A program made the position numbers and the translations under genes. Below are positions 27,378-34,331 of a stretch of DNA of 64,000 nt, piece after piece. Source of the DNA: Actinomyces israelii DSM 43320. GTDB lineage: Bacteria > Actinomycetota > Actinomycetes > Actinomycetales > Actinomycetaceae. Within the stretch, counting starts at the first letter, position 1, and every line of letters starts with the position of its first letter. The notes under the pieces are model-generated. The model ran no database searches and was not told where the DNA came from. It worked only from the letters and a program-made list of their open reading frames with translations. The stretch is taken from positions 41,416-105,415 of the forward strand of contig NZ_JONS01000014.1 of NCBI RefSeq assembly GCF_000711965.1, in the 5' to 3' direction.

Positions 27378-28406
27378 TCAGGGCCTCCGTGCGGCGGCCG
27401 GGGCGGTCCCGGGACGTCCCGAGGCCGGAGCGGTCGCGGCGCGGGTGGTGATCCGCGCCGTCATCATGGAGAGGACCCAGCCGAGGACGATGGCGGGGGC
27501 GACGGTCTTATAGGCGCCTCGCCCGGCCCCGGGGCCGGCGTCCAGGGGGCTCAGGGTCCAGGCCAGCCCGGCGACAGCGAGCCACAGGCGGCCGGTGAGT
27601 GCGCAGGCCGCGGCGAGGCGCGCGGCGCCGGTGACGCGGATCGCGCCGCGGGCGACGTCGTCGCGGGCCATGACGACGGCCATGGCGAGCAGGGCGGGGC
27701 CGATGACGAGGCGGGCGGACTCGGTGACGCCCAGCATGCAGGCGCCCAGCAGGGCGGCCGCCGACACGGCGCGCAGGATCTCCTGGACGACCGTGCCGGG
27801 CACGGCGTCCGATGAGCCCGGGGCGGCGGGCTCAAGGTGCTCGCCGACGACGGCCAGCACGGGGAGGAGCAGCCACAGGGGGACGCAGGTCGCGATCGCC
27901 ATGCCGCGCAGCCAGAGCAGGTTCCCCAGCATCAGGGCGATGGCGCCCATGGCCCGGACGTCCACGGCGACGGAGGCGGCGCGCTGGTGAAGGCGCGCGT
28001 CGACGGCGCACAGGGCCGCAGAACCGAGAAGCGCCAGGACCTGACCGGCCGGCTCGGGAACCCCGGCGACCAGGGCCAGGCAGCCCGAGGCGCAGCCGAT
28101 GGGCGCGAGGAGGGCCCAGGTCTCGCCCACGGCCGCGGCCCGCCCCAGGGCGATGACCGCGCCCGGGAGGCCGACCAGCAGGAGAGGGTCGCGCAGGGCC
28201 GCGAGCGCGGCGCCGCCCGCCGGCGCCCACGCGCCCAGCCTCAGCAGCACGGCGTCGAGTCCGGCCAGGAGGCAGGCGCCGACCAGGGCGAGGGCCAGGA
28301 CGATGAGCCCGGACGTCGGCCGGGGCGGACCGGGACGGACCGGGACGACCGGCGTCGGCGCCTGGGGGGCTCGGGCGGAGGCGGCCGAGCCTGGGTCCTT
28401 CGACAC
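27378..28406 (-). CDS. Second polytopic membrane protein of the nitrite-reductase operon
   Basis: About 342 residues with eight or more hydrophobic helices (LIVLALALVGACLLAGLDAV, AALLGACMLGVTESARLVIG and others). I do not recognise the family with certainty; it may be related to the neighbouring NnrS-like protein. The stop is 3 bases before the next gene, so both form an operon with nirK. The frame is open to a GTG at 28490. That extension crosses an AT-rich, promoter-like stretch (28430-28450), so the GTG at 28406 with GGGGCG in front is the preferred start. Role: probably assembly, electron transfer or NO handling for the reductase. Confidence 0.62.
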   Translation of the reverse strand: MSKDPGSAASARAPQAPTPVVPVRPGPPRPTSGLIVLALALVGACLLAGLDAVLLRLGAWAPAGGAALAALRDPLLLVGLPGAVIALGRAAAVGETWALLAPIGCASGCLALVAGVPEPAGQVLALLGSAALCAVDARLHQRAASVAVDVRAMGAIALMLGNLLWLRGMAIATCVPLWLLLPVLAVVGEHLEPAAPGSSDAVPGTVVQEILRAVSAAALLGACMLGVTESARLVIGPALLAMAVVMARDDVARGAIRVTGAARLAAACALTGRLWLAVAGLAWTLSPLDAGPGAGRGAYKTVAPAIVLGWVLSMMTARITTRAATAPASGRPGTAPAAARRP

Positions 28407-28555
28407 ACTCGCCCCACTTTTTTCCACAACAGTCACCGTAATAAAATAGTGGCAGGCCGGGCAATGATCTCGCGACGCGCTTCGGCTCACGTCACAGGTC
28501 GCGCGCCCGGTGCGCCGTCGGCGGCGGCCGCACCCACGACTGCAAGGAGAACGCC

Positions 28556-28858
28556 ATGAGTGAGACCCCCGACCTCATCCCGATCGAGGAGAAGAGGCAC
28601 GCCCACGCCTGCGGGTGCCAGGAGCACGGCTCCGAGCGCCTGACCCTCGACGCCCGCGCGATCCCCCACCGTCTGCGCCACGCCGCCGTCATCGGCGCCG
28701 CCACCTCGCTGAACGTGGGCGAGGGCTTCGACCTGGTGGCCCCGCACGTGCCCACCCCGTTGCTCGACCAGATCGACCGGCTGCCGCTCACCTTCCAGCA
28801 CACCCTCCTGGAGGCCGAGGACGGCTACGCCCGCGTCGAGATCCTGCGCGTCGCCTGA
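28556..28858 (+). CDS. DUF2249-domain protein
   Basis: A 100-residue protein with residues 28-98 forming a DUF2249 domain (LTLDARAIPHRLRHAAVIGA, FDLVAPHVPTPLLDQI, ending VEILRVA). This domain is common in genes co-occurring with denitrification and NO-related functions and appears with hemerythrin-like domains. Its biochemistry is not settled. The N-terminus has a His/Cys-containing HAHACGCQEH segment that could bind metal. ATG 28556 is preceded by AAGGAGA. It is divergent from the nirK operon across about 150 bases that include an unusually AT-rich stretch, so shared anaerobic or nitrite-dependent control is plausible. Confidence 0.85.
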   Translation: MSETPDLIPIEEKRHAHACGCQEHGSERLTLDARAIPHRLRHAAVIGAATSLNVGEGFDLVAPHVPTPLLDQIDRLPLTFQHTLLEAEDGYARVEILRVA

Positions 28859-28938
28859 GCGGCGCCCCCGCTGCGGGTCGGCCCTGACGCACCGGTTGCG
28901 GCCAGGACCCGTCCTGCACTGCCCCGTATCCTTCAGCC

Positions 28939-30159
28939 ATGGCCCCTCCGCCCTACGACGGACGCGTCGCCGGACCGGCCGTGCGCCCTCCTGTGGCGCT
29001 GCCGACGCCGGCGGTGCGCGTCGCGGCGCCCGCGGAGCCGTCCTCCCCGGGGCGCGGCGGCGCGTGGGACCCCGCGGCGCTCAAGGAGGTGCCGACGACG
29101 TCGGGAGGCGCGGTCCCGGACCGGCTGACGGACCGCCACGGACGCACCGTGCGGGACCTGCGCCTGTCGGTCACCGACCGCTGCAACCTGCGCTGCACCT
29201 ACTGCATGCCCGCCGCCGGGCTCGAGTGGCTGCCCGCGCCCAGTCTGCTCACGACCGCGGAGATCGCGCGGCTGGCGCGCATCGCGGTCGAGCGCCTCGG
29301 CGTGGAGCGGATCCGCCTGACCGGCGGGGAGCCGCTGCTGCGACGGGACCTGGAGGAGATCGTCGCCGCGGTGGCGGGGCTGCGCACGCGCCGCGGGGCC
29401 AAGCCCGACATCGGCCTGACGACCAACGGACTGGGCCTGGACAGGCGCGCCGCGGGCCTGCGCGCCGCGGGCCTGGACCGGGTCAACGTCTCCATCGACA
29501 CCCTGGACCGGGGCGAGTACGCGCGCGTGACCCGCCGCGACCGCCTTGACGGGGTCCTGCGCGGCGCCGCCGGGGCGCAGGCGGCGGGCCTGTCGCCGGT
29601 CAAGGTCAATGCCGTGGCCGTGCCCGGCACCCTGGGCGAGCGCGCCCCCCGGCTGCTGGGCGAGTGCCTGCGGCGCGGGTGGAGCCTGCGCTTCATCGAG
29701 CACATGCCGCTGGGGCCGCGCGAGTCGTGGCGGGCCGGGGACGTGGTCGGCGCCGGGCAGATCCTGGAGGCCCTGGGCGCCGCGGGCTTCGGGCTGCGCG
29801 CCCGCGGGAGGCCGGACCGCCGCCCGGCGGCGGTGTGGGACGTCGCCGCCGGCGCGGATCGCGACGGGCCCTACCCGGCCGGGACGGTGGGGGTCATCGC
29901 CTCGGTGACCGCGCCCTTCTGCTCCGACTGCGACCGCACGCGGCTGACGGCCGACGGGCGGGTCATGACCTGCCTGTTCTCGGCACGGGAGACGGATCTG
30001 CGCGGGCCCATGCGCGCCGGTGCGAGCGACGACGAGCTCATCCGGGTCTGGGCCGGGGCGACCTGGCGCAAGCCGCTTGCCCACGGCGCGGACGCCCCGG
30101 GCCGGGCGGCCGGCGGCTTCGTGCGGCCCGCGCGCACCATGTCCGCCATCGGCGGCTGA
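28939..30159 (+). CDS. moaA: GTP 3',8-cyclase (molybdenum cofactor step 1)
   Basis: A 406-residue radical SAM enzyme that turns GTP into 3',8-cyclo-7,8-dihydro-GTP. The N-terminal SAM cluster motif is C-x3-C-x2-C in DRCNLRCTYCMP, followed by LTGGEPLLRRDL. The C-terminal second cluster uses CSDCDRTRLTADGRVMTC, and the protein ends in the required Gly-Gly (SAIGG). The first 60 residues are a poorly conserved Pro/Ala-rich extension, so a shorter start is possible. It is the first of a group of molybdenum cofactor genes reaching to mog and serving the nitrate reductase encoded further on. Confidence 0.96.
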   Translation: MAPPPYDGRVAGPAVRPPVALPTPAVRVAAPAEPSSPGRGGAWDPAALKEVPTTSGGAVPDRLTDRHGRTVRDLRLSVTDRCNLRCTYCMPAAGLEWLPAPSLLTTAEIARLARIAVERLGVERIRLTGGEPLLRRDLEEIVAAVAGLRTRRGAKPDIGLTTNGLGLDRRAAGLRAAGLDRVNVSIDTLDRGEYARVTRRDRLDGVLRGAAGAQAAGLSPVKVNAVAVPGTLGERAPRLLGECLRRGWSLRFIEHMPLGPRESWRAGDVVGAGQILEALGAAGFGLRARGRPDRRPAAVWDVAAGADRDGPYPAGTVGVIASVTAPFCSDCDRTRLTADGRVMTCLFSARETDLRGPMRAGASDDELIRVWAGATWRKPLAHGADAPGRAAGGFVRPARTMSAIGG

Positions 30160-30163
30160 GCGT

Positions 30164-30195
30164 CGAGATCGGTCGCATTGAGCGCCGAGGTCGGT
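30164..30195 (+). repeat. Dispersed 22-bp-period repeat, copy B (2 units)
   Basis: CGAGATCGGT at 30164 and CGAGGTCGGT at 30186, starts 22 bases apart. It occupies nearly all of the gap between the convergent ends of moaA and the SMI1-like remnant. Confidence 0.7.
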
Positions 30196-30202
30196 CCGGG
30201 CG

Positions 30203-30472
30203 TCAGTCGTCATCGAGCCAGATCCCGTCGCCGTCCTCGACGCCCAGCAGGGTGTAGTGGTCAATGAGGTCGAGGAACCGGGTCGGGTTGTCCTGGCCGT
30301 CATGACGGCGCAGGCTCGCCACGAAGTCGGCCGGAAGTCGGCCGGCAGCTCGCGGCCGACCGTCGCGCTCAGGCGCTCGATGTCCTCCAGCCCCCCGCAG
30401 CGCGGCTGTGACCGCCGGCACGTGCTCGGCTGGCGCTCGTTCCACAATGTCCCACGCGGCGTCCAGGTCCAC
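30203..30472 (-). pseudogene. SMI1/KNR4 (SUKH)-like remnant with internal frame scar
   Basis: An 89-codon frame from GTG 30472. Its ends look like a SUKH-family protein (MDLDAAWDIVERAPAEHVPA; then LPADFVASLRRHDGQDNPTR). The middle, however, is conserved in another frame (GLEDIERLSATVGRELPADF). Six Gs stand where five would keep the frame, and an 11-base duplication (CCGGCCGACTT twice) restores it. So one inserted base and one 11-base repeat together add 12 bases and leave about 19 residues out of frame. The protein also ends soon after residue 89, whereas SUKH proteins are usually 140-200 residues. SUKH proteins often act as immunity proteins to secreted toxins. Probably non-functional. Confidence 0.6.
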
Positions 30473-30632
30473 GGCTCACACTCCTGCACACGGCAGGCGG
30501 CCGGCCCGCATCCCGACGGGTCCCGCCCCGGGGAGCCGACGGCGGGTACCATCCACGCGACCAGCACCGAACGGCCTGCCCCGCGTGCAGCCACGAGCCC
30601 CCCTTCAGAGCCCGGACCCGAGAGGAGCCGAC

Positions 30633-30917
30633 ATGACCACCACCCCGCCGCACGCCGGCGAGATGATCGCCATCGAGCTGCGCTACTTCGCCGCCGCCGC
30701 TGAGGCCGCCGGGCGCACCGAGGAGCGCCTCGAGCTGCCCGCCGGCACGACGCTGGCCGCCCTGCGCGAGCAGCTCGCGGGACGCGGCCTGGAGATGGCG
30801 CGGATCATCGGCGTCTCCAGCTACCTGGTCAACGCCCTCTCGACGCCGGCGGACTCGCTGGCGCCCCTGGCCGACGGCGACCGTATTGACATCCTGCCGC
30901 CTTTTGCCGGCGGGTGA
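30633..30917 (+). CDS. moaD: Molybdopterin synthase small subunit (sulfur carrier)
   Basis: A 94-residue ubiquitin-like protein ending in the diagnostic PPFAGG. The terminal glycine becomes a thiocarboxylate that supplies sulfur to cyclic pyranopterin in the MoaD-MoaE complex. The beta-grasp core (IELRYFAAAAEAAGRTEERL, LPAGTTLAALREQLA) is intact. ATG 30633 follows GAGAGGAG. It is convergent with moaE, only 14 bases away, so the two synthase subunits are on opposite strands rather than in one operon, which is unusual. Confidence 0.93.
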   Translation: MTTTPPHAGEMIAIELRYFAAAAEAAGRTEERLELPAGTTLAALREQLAGRGLEMARIIGVSSYLVNALSTPADSLAPLADGDRIDILPPFAGG

Positions 30918-30931
30918 GGCGCGGCCCGCCC

Positions 30932-31408
30932 TCAGGCGGTATTGGACCACTCGCGCGTGCCGTCGTCGAAGATCTGGTGCTTCCACACCGGCAGGCGCCT
31001 CTTGACCTCCTCGACGATGTCGCGGGCGGCCTCGAAGGCCGCCGTGCGGTGGTCCGCGCTCACGGCGACGCCGAGCGCGGTCTCCCCGATCCCCAGGTCA
31101 CCGACCCGGTGAACGACGGCGAGCGCCCGCAGGCCGGGCCGCCCGGCGACCTCGTGGGCGATCCGCGCCACGACCTCCTCGGCGCTCGGGTGGGCGGAGT
31201 AGACGATGCCGTTCACGCCCCGCCCGCGGTCGTGGTCGCGCACCATGCCGTCGAAGGTGACGACGGCGCCGGCCGCCCGGTCCTCGACAGCGGCGGCGAG
31301 CTCGGCCGCCGAGACCGGCTCCGAGGCGAGCCCGGCCCGCACGACGCACGCGGCGCCCCAGCCGCCCGGCCGGTCGCCCGGCCCAGCGGTGTCAGCCGTA
31401 TCAGCCAC
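30932..31408 (-). CDS. moaE: Molybdopterin synthase catalytic subunit
   Basis: A 158-residue protein. The MoaE core is visible in GAVVTFDGMVRDHDRGRGVN, AVVHRVGDLGIGETALGVAV and SADHRTAAFEAARDIVEEVK. Near the C-terminus KRRLPVWKHQIFDDGTREW supplies the conserved lysines of the active site. It adds two sulfurs to cyclic pyranopterin using MoaD thiocarboxylate. GTG 31408 is chosen because GAGAGGAG precedes it at correct spacing; a TTG five codons earlier would place that signal inside the gene. Convergent with moaD, divergent from moeA. Confidence 0.93.
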   Translation of the reverse strand: MADTADTAGPGDRPGGWGAACVVRAGLASEPVSAAELAAAVEDRAAGAVVTFDGMVRDHDRGRGVNGIVYSAHPSAEEVVARIAHEVAGRPGLRALAVVHRVGDLGIGETALGVAVSADHRTAAFEAARDIVEEVKRRLPVWKHQIFDDGTREWSNTA

Positions 31409-31583
31409 AGTCGCTCCTCTCAAACGGTTCCCCCGGGCGCGCCCGCCCCGGACGGGACGCTACACGTCCCGGGTGCGCCGCGCGCCGTCGAGCCCGGCGG
31501 ACGGGCATGATGAGCCTCGGGAATATACCGTCGCTCCGCGCCCCGCCCGCGCGCCGCCGTCAACCGGCCCCGAAGGGAGAACC

Positions 31584-33011
31584 ATGCCCGAGATGCTCAG
31601 TGTGGAGGCCTACGTCGCCGAGGTCCTCGCCGCGCTCGCGCCCCTGCCCGCCGCCGACACCCCCCTGGCCGCGGCGCACGGACTGGTGCTCGCCCAGGAC
31701 GTGGCGGCCGCCCTGCCGGTACCGCCGTGGACGAACTCGGCCATGGACGGCTACGCGGTGCGCGCCCAGGACACGGGATCGGCCGCGCCGCAGGCCCCCG
31801 TCGTCCTGCCGGTGACCGGAGACGTGCCCGCCGGCGCCGCCCCCGGGCCCCTGGTCCCCGGTACGGCCCAGCGGATCATGACCGGCGCGATGATGCCCGA
31901 GAACGCTGATGCCGTTGTCAAGGTCGAGGACACCAACCAGGCGCCCGGCCCGCACCCACCGCCCGTCGAGGTCGAGATCCGCGCCGCTGCAAAGTCGGGC
32001 CTCAACGTGCGTCGAGCGGGCGAGGACGTCGGCATCGGCGACCCTGTCCTGGCGGCGGGCACTCCGCTGTCCGCGGCGGCCGTGGCCTCCCTCGCCTCGG
32101 TCGGCCTGGGTGCGGTGCGCGCCTTCCCCAGGCCGCGGGTCGCCATCGTGTCCACCGGCGCCGAGCTCGTCGACCCCGGCCGGGCGCTGCCGGTCGGCGC
32201 CGTCCCCGACTCCAACTCCCTGCTGCTGGCGGGGCTGGTCGCCGAGCACGGCGCGCGGCTCGCCTCGGTCTCCCGCAGCGGCGATACCGCCGCGTCCCTG
32301 GCGGAGGCGCTCACCGAGGCGGCGCATGGGGCCGACCTCATCGTCACCTCCGGCGGGGTGTCGGCGGGCGCCTTCGACCCCCTGGTCATGCTGGCGGAGG
32401 ACGAGAGCCTGACGGACGGCGCGGTGCGACTGCGCCTCACCAAGGTCGCCATGCAGCCGGGCAAGCCGCAGGGCCACGGCACGGTGCGCATCGAGGACGG
32501 CGGAACGTCCCGGCAGGTGCCCGTCATCACCCTGCCGGGCAACCCGGTGAGCGTGCTCGTGTCCTTCACCACCGTGGTCGTCCCGGCCCTGGCGCGCCTG
32601 GCCGGGCACGACGTCCTCCCCCGCCCACTCACCGGAGGCGGGGCCCGCCGCGCCCAGGGGGCGGCCCCGACGCGGGTGCGCGCCGCCGCCGCGTGGCGGA
32701 CTCCCCCGGGCAGACGCCAGTACCTTCCCGTGCGCTTCGTCGACGCCCCGGACGGAATGAGCGCGGACCCACCGGCGCCGGGCGCAGCCCCCGAGAGCAC
32801 GACCCTGTGGGTCGAGCCGACCCACCGGCTGGGCTCGGGCTCGCACCTTGTGGCCTCATTGCCCGCAGCCGAGGCGCTGGCTGTCGTGGGTGAGGATGTG
32901 CCCGAGGTCGGCGTGGGCGACGAGGTCGGTCTCATCGCCCTGAGCGCCCCGGCGGCGCCGGGCTCGGGCCACCCGCGCTGCGGTCCCGCCGCATCCGCGG
33001 GCTGGCGCTGA
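31584..33011 (+). CDS. moeA: Molybdopterin molybdotransferase
   Basis: A 475-residue MoeA, which inserts molybdate into adenylylated molybdopterin. Signatures: VPPWTNSAMDGYAVRAQDTG in the N-terminal half, IMTGAMMPENADAVVKVED, and the MPT-binding domain with DSNSLLLAGLVAEHG, VTSGGVSAGAFDPL and QPGKPQGHG. A Pro/Ala/Arg-rich insert near residues 345-370 precedes the C-terminal domain IV. ATG 31584 follows AAGGGAGA. It lies 69 bases upstream of moaC on the same strand, likely one transcript. Confidence 0.95.
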   Translation: MPEMLSVEAYVAEVLAALAPLPAADTPLAAAHGLVLAQDVAAALPVPPWTNSAMDGYAVRAQDTGSAAPQAPVVLPVTGDVPAGAAPGPLVPGTAQRIMTGAMMPENADAVVKVEDTNQAPGPHPPPVEVEIRAAAKSGLNVRRAGEDVGIGDPVLAAGTPLSAAAVASLASVGLGAVRAFPRPRVAIVSTGAELVDPGRALPVGAVPDSNSLLLAGLVAEHGARLASVSRSGDTAASLAEALTEAAHGADLIVTSGGVSAGAFDPLVMLAEDESLTDGAVRLRLTKVAMQPGKPQGHGTVRIEDGGTSRQVPVITLPGNPVSVLVSFTTVVVPALARLAGHDVLPRPLTGGGARRAQGAAPTRVRAAAAWRTPPGRRQYLPVRFVDAPDGMSADPPAPGAAPESTTLWVEPTHRLGSGSHLVASLPAAEALAVVGEDVPEVGVGDEVGLIALSAPAAPGSGHPRCGPAASAGWR

Positions 33012-33080
33012 CGCTCACAGGCACGTGCCGATCGACCGCATGATCCCGTCCGCACCCGAAGGAATCACCCGGAGGAGCCA

Positions 33081-33599
33081 ATGTCTGACCAGCCCGGCCT
33101 GCCTGACTCGTTCCCTATCCGCCTGACTCATCTGGACGACGCCGGCGCCGCCCGCATGGTCGACGTGACGGCCAAGCCCCCCACCGTGCGCACCGCCGGC
33201 GCGACCGCCTTCGTGGCCTGCTCCCCGAGCATCGTCGCCGCGCTGCGCGACGGGGCCGTCCCCAAGGGCGACGTGCTCGCCGTGGCGCGCGTGGCCGGCA
33301 TCGCGGCGGCCAAGCGGGTCCCCGACCTGCTGCCCCTGGCGCACGTCATCGGCGTGCACGGCTGCCGGGTGGACCTGGCCGTCGAGGACGACGGCGTGCG
33401 CATCTGCGCGACTGTGCGCACCGCCGACCGCACGGGCGTGGAGATGGAGGCGCTGACCGCGGCGACCGTCGCGGGCCTGGCGGTGGTGGACATGGTCAAG
33501 GGCATTGACCGCGGCGTGGCGCTGCGCGAGGCCATGGTGACGGCGAAGTCGGGGGGCCGCTCGGGCGACTGGGTGCGCCCGGCCGACCAAGATGATTGA
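33081..33599 (+). CDS. moaC: Cyclic pyranopterin monophosphate synthase
   Basis: A 172-residue MoaC, which completes cyclic pyranopterin formation after MoaA. Characteristic blocks are ARMVDVTAKPPTVRTAGA, AAKRVPDLLPLAHVIGVHGC and VEMEALTAATVAGLAVVDMV followed by KGID. ATG 33081 has the strong ribosome binding site GGAGGAG. It is the last gene before a long non-coding stretch carrying two kinds of repeat. Slightly longer than typical (about 160) through N- and C-terminal tails. Confidence 0.96.
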   Translation: MSDQPGLPDSFPIRLTHLDDAGAARMVDVTAKPPTVRTAGATAFVACSPSIVAALRDGAVPKGDVLAVARVAGIAAAKRVPDLLPLAHVIGVHGCRVDLAVEDDGVRICATVRTADRTGVEMEALTAATVAGLAVVDMVKGIDRGVALREAMVTAKSGGRSGDWVRPADQDD

Positions 33600-33822
33600 T
33601 TCCGGGGGAGAGGCCGGTTCCGTCCGGTCCTCGCGGTCGTGCCTCAGGCTTACGACCGCGGCGCCTGACCTACGACCGCGAAGGCGGCGGACCGCCTCGC
33701 CTGAGCGCACTACTGCCCGACCGCGTCGCCCGACGCTTCCCGGAGCCAGTCGTCTGGGCCGGTTCTGGGACAAGACGCGTTCTGGGGCGCCGGCGAGGGG
33801 GCTCGAGCGGTGTGCCGGGCGG

Positions 33823-33952
33823 AAAAGGTGGCTCCTACGCACTTTTAGCTGCCCGTACCGCCCCGTCCGCGCCACAGAACCGCGGAAACATGCCGATCCT
33901 CACCGCACCCGGGAACGGTGAGCGCCTTAAAAGCGCGTAGGAGCCACCTTTT
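33823..33952. repeat. MITE-like element with 25-bp terminal inverted repeats
   Basis: AAAAGGTGGCTCCTACGC at 33823-33840 is repeated exactly in reverse complement at 33935-33952. Beyond one mismatch a further CTTTTA/TAAAAG pair extends the arms to 25 bp (33823-33847 and 33928-33952). The 80-base centre encodes nothing recognisable. The size and long arms suggest a miniature transposable element or a large bidirectional terminator. No clear target-site duplication was seen at the flanks. Confidence 0.65.
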
Positions 33953-34026
33953 TCTGTCAGGGCCGGTCTTCAGGAGGCCGTGAAGAACCGGCTGGACAGC
34001 CGCCCGACGGCCACCCGGCCCCGCGA

Positions 34027-34080
34027 ACCGGTCTCGGTGCGGAAGCGAACCGGTCTCGAGCCGGAACACGACCGATCTCG
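34027..34080 (-). repeat. Dispersed 22-bp-period repeat, copy C (3 units, reverse orientation)
   Basis: ACCGGTCTCG at 34027, ACCGGTCTCG at 34049 and ACCGATCTCG at 34071, i.e. CGAGAYCGGT on the minus strand, start exactly 22 bases apart. Linkers again contain the TTCCG element. This is the longest copy in the window. Confidence 0.8.
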
Positions 34081-34331
34081 ACGAGACAGGCCGGCAGGGA
34101 CCGCGAGCGGGCCGCACGTCCGGACGCCCGGACGGAACACACGACGAGCTCCCCTCGACGCCGAGCACGCCCGGCCGACTGAGGCGGCCGAGGAGGCCGG
34201 GCCCGCCGGGACCCGCGCCCGCCCCCTGTTGCCGCGCGGTCGAACACGCTAACCTCGTTCTGGTACGGGCGTGCCATTCCGGTCCCTGGGGATCGTCGGC
34301 GGCCGGGCAGAACCGAGGCGAAGGAGCAGAC

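Larger units (their letters stand above)
33600..34331. other. 732-base non-coding region with repeats
   Basis: No convincing gene was found on either strand. The stretch holds a MITE-like inverted-repeat element (33823-33952) and three units of the dispersed 22-bp-period repeat (34027-34080). The right end (34250-34331) leads to the ARC gene and presumably carries the promoter of the pupylation operon, though no clear hexamers were seen. Confidence 0.65.

Noticed and set aside
26005..28490. The two membrane-protein genes as one frameshifted gene
   Set aside because: They are separated by a proper stop and start three bases apart, and each has its own full set of helices, so two genes are more likely.
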